From Microvelia longipes (lineage: Eukaryota; Arthropoda; Insecta; Hemiptera; Veliidae): a stretch of DNA of 64,000 nucleotides. Positions 10,080 to 22,486 of the stretch are shown here, one piece after another. Under the pieces are notes generated by a model. The model did no database searches. It was given only the letters and a program-made list of their open reading frames with translations, and was not told the origin of the DNA. The position numbers and the translations under genes were made by a program. The stretch covers positions 50,623,720 to 50,687,719 of the forward strand of contig JACMZG010001870.1 of assembly GCA_018340805.1 (NCBI GenBank), read 5' to 3'. Numbering within the stretch: position 1 is the stretch's first letter; every line of letters starts with the position of its first letter.

Positions 10080-11624
10080 TTTTAAACTGTGTTAAATACG
10101 GGTTCGAATGATAAAAGAAGTGAATGACTCGACAATAAAAGATGAGACAATAAACCCGAAACAAAAAGTGTTGCCTTTAATATAATCAATAAAATTTATT
10201 TCTAATTAAAGATTTACAAATTGTTTTATTTTAATTTTAATTAGTTAAATAAAGTAATTATTCATTATATAAATTATTAAATAAATTCAATAGGCTTTTT
10301 ATTATTAACTAACCATGTTTACAAATATTATCTGTAAACTTTCTTTACCAGCATGGTCAGGGGCGGCTGGGAAATGCTACTTTCCTGCCTAGGCAGGTAA
10401 AGTGCAGTCATTCATGACTAATTACCAGCCGATCTGGGAAATACTACTTTCTCGTCTAAAATAAGTTCAGTAATGCTTGGCCGAAAATTTCTGAGATTAT
10501 TTACTAACATAAGATTGATTCATTTACGTAGAAATAATTTATTTTTACTTAACATTTTAGTGAAATTAACACATTTTTATAATTAGGTTTACTTTACATT
10601 TTTAGTAGGAAATAATCTGTCAAAAATAGATAAAGGCTTATGTATTTTTGACAGTCAAGACTACCACAACGCTATCAAGTACGCTATTGGGTAATAGTGT
10701 CTTTCCTAACGTCATACCCTTTGTTTAAGATTCTTTAGTGCAGTCGCCTGACTGATTTTTTTCTAATTACTATATATTCTTGTGATACCACAACGCTATC
10801 AACGCTGATAGCGATGTGGATACGTTTTCGCTTCTACTACAAGAGATAACGGGTTCGAGCCTCAGGTCCTCGGATTACTTTTTATAACAAAAATTTTATT
10901 TTTGTCACAAATTTTTTACTTTTCCTTATTTATTCTGTATGTATTTTATAGGTTGCTAAACAGGGAAAGTATTATGCCTGCACTGAACATCCGAAACCGC
11001 ACTGAAATTTTATCGCAGCTTTAAAAATGTTCTATTCATGTTTTGCACACGACCTACAGGGAACACTTTATTGCAAGAAAACTGGAATTTGTTTTCTTGC
11101 ACAAACGTTGATTTTTACGCAACAGTCTTAACCTCATAAGTGCATTTTTCTTTGGGCAACAACTGGAACACAACAGGAGCTGTAAACCACAGGGTAAAAT
11201 TATTTGACATTTTAGAAAAACTACCGAAGCGTACTACACACCGAAGACGTAGATTGTGATTTCTAGCGTTTTTATTTCTGCCCATGAGAGGTCGTCAAGT
11301 ACGTCATTAATATTTAATACAATGATTAAAGTATTTTCTCAAGTAGGGCTTACAAGTCAAGTACAGTGCGGTTGCTTAATAACTTACTAAGTCCTCGAGA
11401 AGCTCTTTCAAAGATATATTACACGGCACATTCTTACAGTAAGGAAATATCATTAACTATAAGTATTTGAATCTTGAAGACATCTCTACTCATTATAAAT
11501 GTTTCGAATAAGAGAATCGTCAGTTGCGATCAGAAAAAGTAGGGGGCTGTACCCCCTAGGAATTCCCCCTCCATTGATAATTAAATTTGACTCCCTTTAA
11601 AAAAGTATGTTACTTATCTTTCAA
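10080..11624. other. gene-free DNA with repeat fragments
   Basis: No host exon seen. It holds a CpG-rich patch (10345-10480), a B-box-like GGGTTCGAGCC near 10851, and at about 11025-11105 a partial copy of the arm of the foldback element at 23735-24449 (shared GCACACGACCTACAGGGAA). Confidence 0.5.
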
Positions 11625-12900
11625 ATGCTATTTTTACTTTTCTTCATTTATAGCATATATAGGTATATAGGAAAAGTATAGCGTTTGCAAAAAAAAAACC
11701 CAAAACCAGAATACCAAACCTAAGTGGTTATCACAAAGTTGCCTGTCTGTTATCATCGCAGCTCCCAATGTATTTAAGCTAGAGAGTTGAAACTTAGTAC
11801 AAAAATCAGTCTATAAGGCGCGGTCGAATATCCACGGCCTTTTAGAACCTTGGATCACCAACAAACGTTTTTTATAAATTTTTTTTCAAAATTTTCAGTA
11901 ATTAGCCGGATTTGTGATAAATGAAGCCTATTTCCGTAATCTGCACGCTCTTTTGGTTAATCTCAAAGAGTATTTACATTCACTCAACGATTTATTTTTA
12001 ATCTAACTTGGTACATACATAACTACTGTTAGACGTCAATGTTAAAAAATATGACATGTCAAAATATAACACAAAATATTGACATCTAACAGTAGTTATG
12101 TATGTACCAAGTTAGATTAAAAATAAATCGTTGAGTGAATGTAAATACTCTTTGAGATTAACCAAAAGAGCGTGCAGATTACGGAAATAGGCTTCATTTA
12201 TCACAAATCCGGCTAATTACTGAAAATTTTGAAAAAAAATTTATAAAAAAAGTTTGTTGGTGATCCAACGTTCTAGAAGGCCGTGGATATTCGACCGCGC
12301 CTTATAGGTGTAGTTGTGCTATTCGGAAATTTTTTGTATGACTTTACTGACCCGCAATAATAAAACCAGTAAAAATTTCCAAAAATCATAAAACGCGGAA
12401 AAATGTTGCGATCAGATTTGGAACGCATTTAGCCATGTATAAAACTAATACATCTGCCAAGTTTCATTTCAGTATCGGCATTATTTCAATTGTTATTAAA
12501 TGACTCGGGTACTTTTTTTTTAAATAGTACAAAAATTAAAAAAAAATTTAATTGAGTTGAAATTCGGTACAAGAGTTTAATTTTACTTAATAAATAAATA
12601 CACCAAGTTTCGTGTCAATATGACGAGTACATCCATGATTTTTGGATCATAAATGTTAAGCAGCATTCAGCGCGTTCACTGTTTAGATAGATGACCGCAG
12701 GGAATGAAACGGATGTATTTACTATAAATTTATTTACTATAAATGTATTTACTATGCAACACGGATGTTTCGCAGTATAAATTTAACGACTTTAATATTC
12801 TGAGGACGAGCAAAGCGAATCCAAAGAAGGAAGAATGAGCACAGCGTAATCGATGCGATAGGGAAAAGTTCCGAGGTACCCCGTACCCGATATTCGATTT
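11625..12900 (+). repeat. interspersed repeat family X, interrupted by a palindromic insert
   Basis: The sequence matches a second copy at about 55,905-56,700 and reverse-strand pieces at 28,400-28,690, 35,030-35,165 and 38,815-38,935. Landmarks in order are GGTATATAGGAAAAGTAT, CTGTTATCATCGCAGC, GAGTTGAAACTTAGTAC, TAGTTGTGCTATTCGGAAA and, near the end, GGAAAAGTTCCGAGGTACCC. No frame is conserved between copies. Class unknown. A 497-bp palindrome (11811-12307) has inserted into it. Confidence 0.75.
11811..12307. mobile_element. near-perfect 497-bp palindromic (snap-back) element
   Basis: The two ~225-bp arms are nearly perfect reverse complements meeting at a ~45-bp centre near 12,059. The outer ends are CTATAAGGCGCGGTCG and CGACCGCGCCTTATAG. 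The copy of family X at 28,400 has an uninterrupted CTATAGG at this point, so the palindrome is an insertion that duplicated TA or TATA. No coding sequence. Confidence 0.85.
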
Positions 12901-13449
12901 AAGAGCGGTATTTCAAAACTTAATCATTTCCAATGTACTTGTCCATTTTTATTCATCCTGTTAAAATACACTGTATTACCTATCCTGACCTAACCACCTA
13001 CAACCAATAAAGGCAGGTATTACTTACAGGTATTACAAGACAGTCTGATTTTATACCGCTTAATAGATCCTGCTGAAAAAAATATTCTTGCTGACAATTA
13101 TCTGCAGCCAATTAAACAAGGATCACACTAAACAGTGTATAATAACACAACTTATGATCCAACAAACAGCTTTTTCCTCGTTAATTTTGAATATTAATAT
13201 TATAAATTCATAGTATGCATGCTACGTTATTTGTATTTAATATATAATTATATAAAATAAATATCATAAACAATCAACTTCCCATAAAAAAATTAATAAA
13301 TATTTCACGCTTCAATTACATCTTACAAGGAAGAGTATAAAGCGCTCCAAGCGGATATAATATTAACTAAATGTCAATGCTTGTAACTACAAGTTTTAAT
13401 AGGGGACGCTTAGAGGTTGTTTAATTATTTATCTAGTCACGTGACATTT
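12901..13449. other. AT-rich gene-free DNA
   Basis: Nothing recognisable between repeat family X and the satellite array. Confidence 0.45.
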
Positions 13450-16400
13450 TACAGCATTTTGATATATTGCTCCACATAAAGCAGATAACAGTTGATGATT
13501 GCACCACATAAAGCTGAGTTAGTCATGATTTTTTTTACCATTGTTCCACATGATGTAGAGTCATTCGTGCTTTCGACAATTGCTCCACATAGATCACCGT
13601 TAGTCATGAATTTTTTAATATTGCTCCACATGAAGTAGAGTCATTCGTGCTTTCGACAATTGCTCCACATAGATCACTGTTAGTCATGAATTTTTTAATA
13701 TTGCTTCACATGAAGTAAAGTCATTCGTGCTTTCGACAATTGCTCCACATAGATCACCGTTAGTCATGAATTTTTTAATATTGCTCCACATGAAGTAGAG
13801 TCATTCGTGCTTTCGACAATTGCTCCACATAGATCACCGTTAGTCATGAATTTTATACCATTGCTCCACATGAAGTAATGTCATTCATGATTTCGACAAT
13901 TGCTCCACATGGATCAATGTTAGTCATGAATTTTATACCATTGCTCCACATGAAGTAGAGTCATTCATGATTTCGACAATTGCTCCACATAGATCACCGT
14001 TAGTCATGAATTTTTTAATATTGCTCCACATGAAGTAATGTCATTCATGATTTCGACAATTGCTCCACATGGATCAATGTTAGTCATGAATTTTATACCA
14101 TTGCTCCACATGAAGTAGAGTCATTCATGATTTCGACAATTGCTCCACATAGATCACCGTTAGTCATGAATTTTTTAATATTGCTCCACATGAAGTAATG
14201 TCATTCATGATTCGACAATCGCTCACATGGATCAATGTTAGTCATGAATTTTATACCATTGCTCCACATGAAGTAGAGTCATTCATAATTTCGACAATTG
14301 CTCCACATGGATCACTGTTAGTCATGAATTTTTTAATATTGCTCCACATGAAGTAGAGTCATTCGTGCTTTCGACAATTGCTCCACATAGATCACCGTTA
14401 GTCATGAATTTTTTAATATTGCTCCACATGAAGTAGAGTCATTCGTGCTTTCGACAATTGCTCCACATAGATCACTGTTAGTCATGATTTTTTAATATTG
14501 CTTCACATGAAGTAAAGTCATTCGTGCTTTCGACAATTGCTCACATAGATCACCGTTAGTCATGAATTTTTTAATATTGCTCCACATGAAGTAGAGTCAT
14601 TCATGATTTCGACAATTGCTCCACATAGATCACCGTTAGTCATGAATTTTTTAATATTGCTCCACATGAAGTAGAGTCATTCGTGCTTTCGACAATTGCT
14701 CCACATAGATCACTGTTAGTCATAATTTTTTTAATATTGCTTCACATGAAGTAAAGTCATTCGTGCTTTCGACAATTGCTCCACATAGATCACCGTTAGT
14801 CATGAATTTTTTAATATTGCTCCACATGAAGTAGAGTCATTCATGATTTCGACAATTGCTCCACATAGATCACCGTTAGTCATGAATTTTTTAATATTGC
14901 TCCACATGAAGTAATGTCATTCATGATTTCGACAATTGCTCCACATGGATCAATGTTAGTCATGAATTTTTTAATATTGCTCCACATGAAGTAGAGTCAT
15001 TCATGATTTCGACAATTGCTCCACATAGATCACCGTTAGTCATGAATTTTTTAATATTGCTCCACATGAAGTAAGTCATTCATGATTTCGACAATTGCTC
15101 CACATAGATCACCGTTAGTCATGAATTTTATACCATTGCTCCACATGAAGTAGAGTCATTCATAATTTCGACAATTGCTCCACATGGATCACTGTTAGTC
15201 ATGAATTTTTTAATATTGCTCCACATGAAGTAGAGTCATTCGTGCTTTCGACAATTGCTCCACATAGATCACCGTTAGTCATGAATTTTATACCATTGCT
15301 CCACATGAAGTAGAGTCATTCATGATTTCGACAATTGCTCCACATAGATCACCGTTAGTCATGAATTTTTTAATATTGCTCCACATGAAGTAGAGTCATT
15401 CATGATTTCGACAATTGCTCCACATAGATCACCGTTAGTCATGAATTTTTTAATATTGCTCCACATGAAGTAGAGTCATTCATGATTTCGACAATTGCTC
15501 CACATAGATCACCGTTAGTCATGAATTTTTTAATATTGCTCCACATGAAGTAAAGTCATTCCTGATTTCGACAATTGCTCCACATAGATCACCGTTAGTC
15601 ATGAATTTTTTAATATTGCTCCACATGAAGTAATGTCATTCATGATTTCGACAATTGCTCCACATGGATCAATGTTAGTCATGAATTTTATACCATTGCT
15701 CCACATGAAGTAGAGTCATTCATGATTTCGACAATTGCTCCACATGGATCACTGTTAGTCATGAATTTTTTAATATTGCTCCACATGAAGTAGAGTCATT
15801 CGTGCTTTCGACAATTGCTCCACATAGATCACCGTTAGTCATGAATTTTTTAATATTGCTCCACATGAAGTAGAGTCATTCATGATTTCGACAATTGCTC
15901 CACATAGATCACCGTTAGTCATGAATTTTTTAATATTGCTCCACATGAAGTAGAGTCATTCAATGATTTCGACAATTTTTCCACATAGATCACCGTTAGT
16001 CATGAATTTTTAATATTGCTCCACATGAAGTTGTCATTCATGATTTCGACAATTGCTCCACATGGATCAATGTTAGTCATGAATTTTATACCATTGCTCC
16101 ACATGAAGTAGAGTCATTCATGATTCGACAATTGCTCCACATAGATCACCGTTAGTCATGATTTTTTAATATTGCTCCACATGAAGTAAGTCATTCATGA
16201 TTTCGACAATTGCTCCACATGGATCACTGTTAGTCATGAATTTTATACCATTGCTCCACATGAAGTAGAGTCATTCATGTTTCGACAATTGCTCCACATA
16301 GATCACCGTTAGTCAATGAATTTTTTTAATATTGCTCCACATGAAGTAATGTCATTCATGATTTCGACAATTGCTCCACATGATCAATGTTAGTCATGAA

Positions 16401-16815
16401 TTTTTATACCATTGCTCCACATGAAGTAGAGTCATTCATGATTTCGACAATTGCTCCACATAGATCACCGTTAGTCATGATTTTTAATATTGCTCCACAT
16501 GAAGTAAAGTCATTCATGATTTCGACAATTTCCACATGGATCACTGTTAGTCATGAATTTTATACCATTGCTCCACATGAAGTAAAGTCATTCATGATTT
16601 CGACAATTGCTCACATAGATCACCGTTAGTCATGAATTTTTTATATTGCTTCACATGAAGTAAAGTCATTCATGATTTCGACAATGCTCACATAGATCAC
16701 TGTTAGTCATGAATTTTATACCATTGCTCCACATGAAGTAAAGTCATTCATGCTTTCGACAATTGTTCCACATGGATCACCGTTAGTCATGAATTTAACG
16801 ATTGCTTCAACATAA
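13450..16815. repeat. satellite array, 80-bp unit, ~42 copies
   Basis: An uninterrupted tandem array of 3.37 kb. Clear unit starts at 13621, 13701, 13781 and 13861 give an 80-bp period. Each unit is two related ~40-bp halves, both beginning TTGCTCCACAT: one continues GAAGTAGAGTCATTCATGAT, the other AGATCACCGTTAGTCATGAA. Variants (GGATCAATG for AGATCACCG, TTTTATACCA for TTTTTTAATA, TCGTGCTTTC for TCATGATTTC) alternate in places to give a 160-bp dimer. The edges are degraded. Since 80 is not a multiple of 3, open frames are chance. Confidence 0.95.
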
Positions 16816-18322
16816 GGATCGGGATTATTAAACATAAAGACGGTATGAAAATTTCAACTTAGGAACATAGGAGGGGATAAGAGGGGCAACTTATTCAAAA
16901 GCACGAGCACCACTTAAAGGCCTTTTTTGTTTTAAATCCCTTTTTTCGCAAGAAGGGAGATGATTATGAATAACACAAAACAACATAATGGCTGGGGTGA
17001 ATAGTGAATGCAAAGTATAACAATCAAGAACCTTTCTTTACCCCCAAGAATCAAAAGGGGTGAAAATGCAAAAAAAAAAAAGTGAAGGTGCGAATAAACA
17101 AAAGCAATATGAATGTATTGAATACATCGCGCAAGTGCAATAAGTCGTTTCAGGTCTTTTGACACTATGAATAAATAAATAAATAATTCTCTTTATTTTA
17201 AACCAGGCACATAGTGTACAAGATGGCATAATAGCGCCAAAAATGTAGAAAACACAAGTAAATAGATTTTACTATGTTGTTTTACTTATTTTTTTTTTTT
17301 TATTTATTAACAGACGGCAATAGCCATTGGTATTATTACAAAAATTATTACAAAAAAAAACATAACAATAATAAAATTTAACAAAAGAAATTATGTAAAA
17401 AATTAAGCAAAGACTACTAAATAAAAAAGGTAACCAAGATAAAAAAGTACTTATTTAGGTAAGTATCAAATAAATTAATGTAAGAATAAAAAAAAGTCTA
17501 TCTAAGAAATTAAAATGACAAAAAAGCTTGTAAAACTGCCCATAAAAAATTAAAAAAAAATAACAAAAAAACAACTATGTATAGAAAAAAGGCAACTTAT
17601 ATGAGCTAGAACAGAATAACCTACGTTATCTTAAAGAACGCTACTTCGCAGCAATGACACCGCCGGAATCTTAACTTTGTTGACTTTACAAACACATAAG
17701 GCTATCAAGTCTTAAATGCTCCAAATAATAATAATAATAATAATTTCCACGGATACAATATAAAATTGTCTCATGACGTCAGATTGAAAAAGAGAAGTGA
17801 ACATGCACTTAACAAAGTATCCCACTTAAATCAAATCCCACAGCAGAAAAATATTATTGAAGCAGAAAAAAGTTATAAATAACAGCAATATAGACAAGTG
17901 CAATATTCCCATAAGGTTGGTATTTAACCAATTTGGGTTCAATGAGAATTTGGCAATCCTAATTTTATTTTTGAGTTGTCAACTTTGAATTGAGAATTCA
18001 GTTCTCGTTAAAAAGCGTCAATTATGTTTTCCGTTTTTAATTATGGATATCCATAATAAAAGAGCAGTCTTTGGAGTCCTTTTAGTAAGACAAAGCAATA
18101 TTTAAATTATGTTATTTTAACGCATCAAACTACTTACAAAGTAACTAAATAGGATGGTTTTTTGAAACCCATTTTTTACTTGTATAAATATACATCGAGG
18201 GACTTTCGAGAAAATATATAAACAAATATTAATAGAGATCCTTAAAGTACACTATGTGAAAGACATTTTAGCCAATTTTCAAGAATTTAAGAAAATACAA
18301 CAAATCGTATTAAAATAAAATC
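16816..18322. other. gene-free DNA
   Basis: A/T-rich sequence with poly-A and poly-T runs and an (ATA)n tract near 17,727. No exon with splice sites, RNA gene or transposon motif recognised. Confidence 0.45.
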
Positions 18323-18575
18323 AACGTCTGGAGATAAAATCTTGTATGCACCTTGGTAGTAAAATGCTATTTTCCCCCTCGCAATGACCTCCCGAGGCTT
18401 CGCCTCGGGAGCTAATAGTCATAACACCCTCGGCTTTGCCTCGAGAGTTAAACACATAAATCCCTCGCCTTCGCCTCGGGAGTTAAAATACTTCGGTTCC
18501 CTCGGCTTACGCCTTGGAAACCAACTAACTGCTCAGGGAAATAATAGCATTTCCCTTGGTGCATAAATAACTATT
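18323..18575. repeat. CpG-rich interspersed repeat family R, copy 1
   Basis: Bounded by CGTCTGGAGATAAAATCTTG and TGCATAAATAACTATTCAT. The core is palindromic CpG-rich motifs (CCCGAGGCTTCGCCTCGGGA, CCTCGGCTTTGCCTCGAGAG). The same boundaries and core occur at 61,910-62,670, and boundaries without the core at 30,576-30,905. Probably a non-autonomous transposon whose core is amplified in tandem. Confidence 0.65.
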
Positions 18576-19143
18576 CATTTAATTTTTTTCATTTCATTTT
18601 AGCTAGCGGACCTTCAAAACCCTTGTCGCGGATCTAACTGTTTTGTAAGTCTGAGTTAGATAACCATATTTCGATAGCATTAGTCAGTACAGTATTTTGC
18701 TGTTGTGTCTCACCCACAATACATTATTAATAAGGAAAACAACTATATGCTGCACATCTCCAGTGTTCATTGATAAAGCCTATTATCTTGTCTTATCATT
18801 GATATCAAATACCTTATACCGTTACATATCACGTTATCTCCCACTACAAACTAATAATACACAAATATTACAAATAATATCAAGAATCTAGAGTAGATTA
18901 ACACATCTCATCACTGATGTCAATATTTATTTAAAATAAATAATATTAGTAATAAATACAATATTTATTAATAAATAATATTAGTGGAGAGAGTCTGTAG
19001 CGCAAGGGTTTCCTTAAAGCAGACTCGTCTCTTATATGAGAAATTTGTTATAATATATTATAGTTTTATTTAACATTATTAATTGTTTAATAGTATTAAA
19101 TTACGTTAGTTTTTTTTATTAATTGTTTTCATTAAAAAAAAAA
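18576..19143. other. gene-free DNA
   Basis: Nothing recognised beyond short AT-rich direct repeats (AATAAATAATATTAGT near 18,940-18,985). Confidence 0.4.
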
Positions 19144-19150
19144 AATATAT

Positions 19151-19206
<56 letters not shown>

Positions 19207-19207
19207 T

Positions 19208-19290
<83 letters not shown>
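19144..19290. repeat. (TA)n microsatellite
   Basis: About 145 bp of TA repeat with a few phase shifts. The matching open frame is only Ile/Tyr. Confidence 0.95.
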
Positions 19291-19913
19291 GTTAAAAAAA
19301 TCATAACAGGCTTTCAAATAAATATTCAGTATACGTCTTGGTCAATAACAGGGCCTAAATAATACCTAGTTTTAGCGAATTTTCGAAAAAAATGAGCATA
19401 TAAGGTTATGATCATGGAGGGGGTAGAAGTGGGAATGGATTTTTTGCAAGGAGGGGATATACATACACACACACATATCGTATATACAAATGTATTTACA
19501 AGATTTTTGTTCCTAAATGTTTCTTTGGGACACGATAACTTTCGAACTCTCTCTCGGATCGAAATAACCTTGTAAATGTCCTGAACCCTATTATTTATGA
19601 AGTATTTTTGACGTCATTAAAATACAATAATGACCCCACAAACATTTCAAAAAATGACAAATCTTTAAGAACTGTTTAGATCGGTATAAAACTTTTTAAC
19701 CCATGCACTACTATTTATGGTCAATAGAAATACGAAGTTACATTTTATTATCAGAATTACTTCTGGTAATATTGATTGACATATATAACATACATAATGT
19801 AAACAAATTACGTTTCTTGACTAATACATTTAAAAATTCGCATATATAGTGGCAGTATGTCACTTATATAAACTAGTAAAATTGCAAACTTATATAAGAC
19901 AACAACTATGTAG

Positions 19914-20012
19914 GCGCGAAACAGCCCCAAGAGCCGACGCCGCGTAGCGCTAGAGGCGCGAAGTGCCGACGCCGCGTAGCGCTGGAAGTGCGAAGTGCCG
20001 AGGCCGTGGGGC
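19914..20012. repeat. GC-rich tandem repeat, ~32-bp unit
   Basis: About three copies of GCCGACGCCGCGTAGCGCT followed by AGAGGCGCGAAGT. It is strikingly CpG-rich within otherwise AT-rich DNA and shares the GCGAAG...CCGAGGCC flavour of repeat family R. A TGACGTCA lies just downstream (~20,028). Confidence 0.7.
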
Positions 20013-20167
20013 GGACCTTTTTTTATGACGTCATAAATTATTCACAAACAATAGGTTTTGTAACACCCAAATATTTTGTAATGTATCACAAATTTCGTTT
20101 TCAAAAGCCTTCAAAAATTATCATACGCCATGCTCCAAAGTGGAAATTCACACACACATGTACGTAC

Positions 20168-20173
20168 ATATAT

Positions 20174-20242
<69 letters not shown>
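20168..20242. repeat. (TA)n microsatellite
   Basis: About 75 bp of nearly pure TA repeat. Confidence 0.9.
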
Positions 20243-20246
<4 letters not shown>

Positions 20247-20439
20247 TTTATATTTTTTATAAGGACGTTATAAGAATGGCATTGTTTTAACCATGTTGAT
20301 AACGGGATTAATATTTAAACCTTAGCTAGTTAATACATTTTTAGCGAAGTTCCATCATGAAAATTACGCTTATAAGGATGTTAAGGGTGGGGGGAAGTGG
20401 AGAGATCGACTCTGTGAAACCTGCAGAGAGTGTGCTGCA

Positions 20440-20575
20440 AGCCGAAAACCTGAACTCACTCTTGAAGGGTGTTTCAATGAGGATACACAGAGCTCTTGAG
20501 AGCCCCAAAACGATGTTTCAGGCCTTTACATGTATTGAGATAGGCTATTCCCTCTCTTGGATGAATCTCTCTGCT
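20440..20575 (+). mobile_element. hAT-like MITE family 1, partial copy F
   Basis: Only the right-hand part of the family is present (GTTTCAATGAGGATACACAG, ATGTATTGAGATAGGCTAT, then a decayed terminus). No target-site duplication can be read. Confidence 0.65.
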
Positions 20576-20599
20576 TTAATATGTACGTGCTAATTTGTT

Positions 20600-21084
20600 A
20601 TAAGTTTGTTATAATATTTGTGCTTAGTTATTATAACAAAACTTGACTTAGTTTAGTTAAAGAAAAAAAGAGACTATGGCAAAGGTAAATCACAAGTTTT
20701 TTAAGACTTCCAAAAACATACAAGTGAAACTTTATTCTCTGAAAAGAACTTAAAATTATGATTCCTATGAATATATTCAAAAACTTTAGATTAAAGTTAA
20801 TATTTTCAATGTCAAAAATATAAAGAATGCTCAAAAAAAAGTTTAAGTAGTTGCTTGTTTAAAGCAATTTAAATAAACCTAGTATTTAAAGAATCACTTG
20901 AAACTCTATTGGACGAGGAAAGACATATTTTTCACTCAAATTATTAATTATCATTTCATTCTAAAATGTAAAAGAAATGCAATAAAAACAAAAATGTCGA
21001 GTACTGTAAATAGTTTGTTTACATTTACAAGGTTGAAAAAAGATGGCTCGCTCATAGGCAAATTTGAGCCAACATTCTGGTGAA
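20600..21084. other. gene-free DNA
   Basis: No exon or repeat recognised. Confidence 0.4.
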
Positions 21085-21086
21085 CT

Positions 21087-21400
21087 ACAAGCCATGTCTT
21101 GAAGTTCACAAGCCATGTCTTGAAGTTCACAAGCCATGTCTTGAAGTTCACAAGCCATGTCTTGAAGTTCACAAGCCATGTCTGTTCACAAGCCATGTCT
21201 TGAAGTTCACAAGCCATGTCTTGAAGTTCACAAGACATGTCTTGAAGTTCACAAGTGAAGTTCACAAGCCATGTCTTGAAGTTCACAAGCCATGTCTTGA
21301 AGTTCACAAGCCATGTCTTGAAGTTCACAAGCCATGTCTTGAAGTTCACAAGACATGTCTTGAAGTTCACCATGTCTGAAGTTCACAAGACATGGCGCAA
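21087..21400. repeat. minisatellite, 21-bp unit
   Basis: About 15 copies of CAAGCCATGTCTTGAAGTTCA with one 11-bp and one 10-bp partial unit. Since 21 bp is seven codons, several frames stay open on both strands, giving heptad-like peptides such as ACELQDM. No splice sites or host-like flanks support a gene. Confidence 0.95.
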
Positions 21401-21865
21401 GTAATCACATTTGTTTCTCGACTTGGTGTATATATTACTTTAGATAACAGATAGAGCCTCTGTAGTAATAATATCTATCACAAGCACTTATATGCATTAG
21501 GTGAATCTGGAATCAGTCACAAAACTGGTAAATAAAATCTGGACCCAGGTAGATTTATCCTGGGGTTTCCCAAACCATGCTCATACTTAAAAATAATTTT
21601 TCCTTCATTAAAAATTTCTACTTCTGTATATCAAAGTTCGGCACAACACGCGCTAATTTTTTACCTCCATGGAAAATAAATAGTTAACCCACTGAATTAA
21701 AATCGTATACTCCACATGGTTACCTACGTTTATGATGTGATAATAAGGTTAATTTTTGATCCATGTTTTATTCAGATCTAAAAATGTGTTTGAAAGTTAT
21801 GTGATGTGTTATAGAAACATCTAGGAACAAAATTCTTGTACATACATACATAATATAATATAATA

Positions 21866-21928
<63 letters not shown>

Positions 21929-22486
21929 GCATATAGAGCCCTCCCCTTTAAAAAACACCTTTACCCTTCCATCGCTAGAACCTCAAGTCTTACATATCCT
22001 TATGAAGTTCACTAAAATATGGAAGCAATTGGGTGGGAACTAAAGAATTGTAAGAGGACCAGAGGAGTGTATAAGCAACCTTAGGCAAGTTTGCCACAGA
22101 CCTAAAGAAAATAGTTCTGTTTATAGCACTTGTTGCTTATAAAACAAATAAAACACAGCGCATTCATTTTCAAGGACTTGGACGCATTCCAGGAACTATT
22201 AATTTGACAAAATGGATTCTGATTCAAGGTGAGCACTACACTAAAAGCTGAGCCCTTAGTTTAACAGCACTTTCATAGAAATCCTCCTTAAGAAGTAGAA
22301 ACTGCATGAGTCTCTAAATGGTTGAAAAAAAGGTAGGAATGATAGATTCTGGTTAGGGAATGCATACCTAGATCAGGTTGATAATTTAATATAAATTTTA
22401 ATAGGTATACATAATTATTTTAAACCATTATGAAATTGCAAAAATTTTAAGAAGTATGCCCCTGCAAATGTTTAACATTGTTAGAG
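21401..22486. other. intergenic DNA with (TA)n tract
   Basis: Holds a TA microsatellite (21,849-21,927). An isolated ATGGATTCTGATTCAAG followed by a perfect donor GTGAGC lies at 22,211-22,233 on the plus strand, but no downstream exon could be linked to it. ATTAAA-type signals on the minus strand (22,380-22,410) lie downstream of the candidate gene at 22,487. Confidence 0.45.

Larger units (their letters stand above)
8935..10795. repeat. ~105-bp inverted repeats bounding 1.86 kb
   Basis: The sequence at 8935-9039 reappears as its reverse complement at about 10690-10795 with few mismatches (shared blocks include ATATAGTAATTAGAAAAAAA and GCACTAAAGAATCTTAAACA). Between them lie MITE copy D, a CpG-rich repeat and a Crypton-like fragment. 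They may be the ends of one large transposon or two solo copies. The right repeat is itself flanked by a 17-bp direct repeat TACCACAACGCTATCAA (10662-10678 and 10786-10802), which favours an independent insertion of the right copy. Confidence 0.65.

Noticed and set aside
16387..16629. Open frame with repeated IAPHEVESFMIST-like peptides
   Set aside because: It lies inside the 80-bp satellite; the frame survives by local indels and the unit length is not a multiple of three.
13450..16815. CRISPR-like array
   Set aside because: Units are contiguous 80-bp satellite copies without unique spacers, in a eukaryotic genome.
20026..20035. TGACGTCA as a promoter element
   Set aside because: It lies beside a GC-rich tandem repeat with no gene start nearby; probably part of a repeat.
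22211..22233. Plus-strand first exon ATGGATTCTGATTCAAG|GTGAGC
   Set aside because: The donor is perfect, but no downstream acceptor and coding exon could be joined to it.
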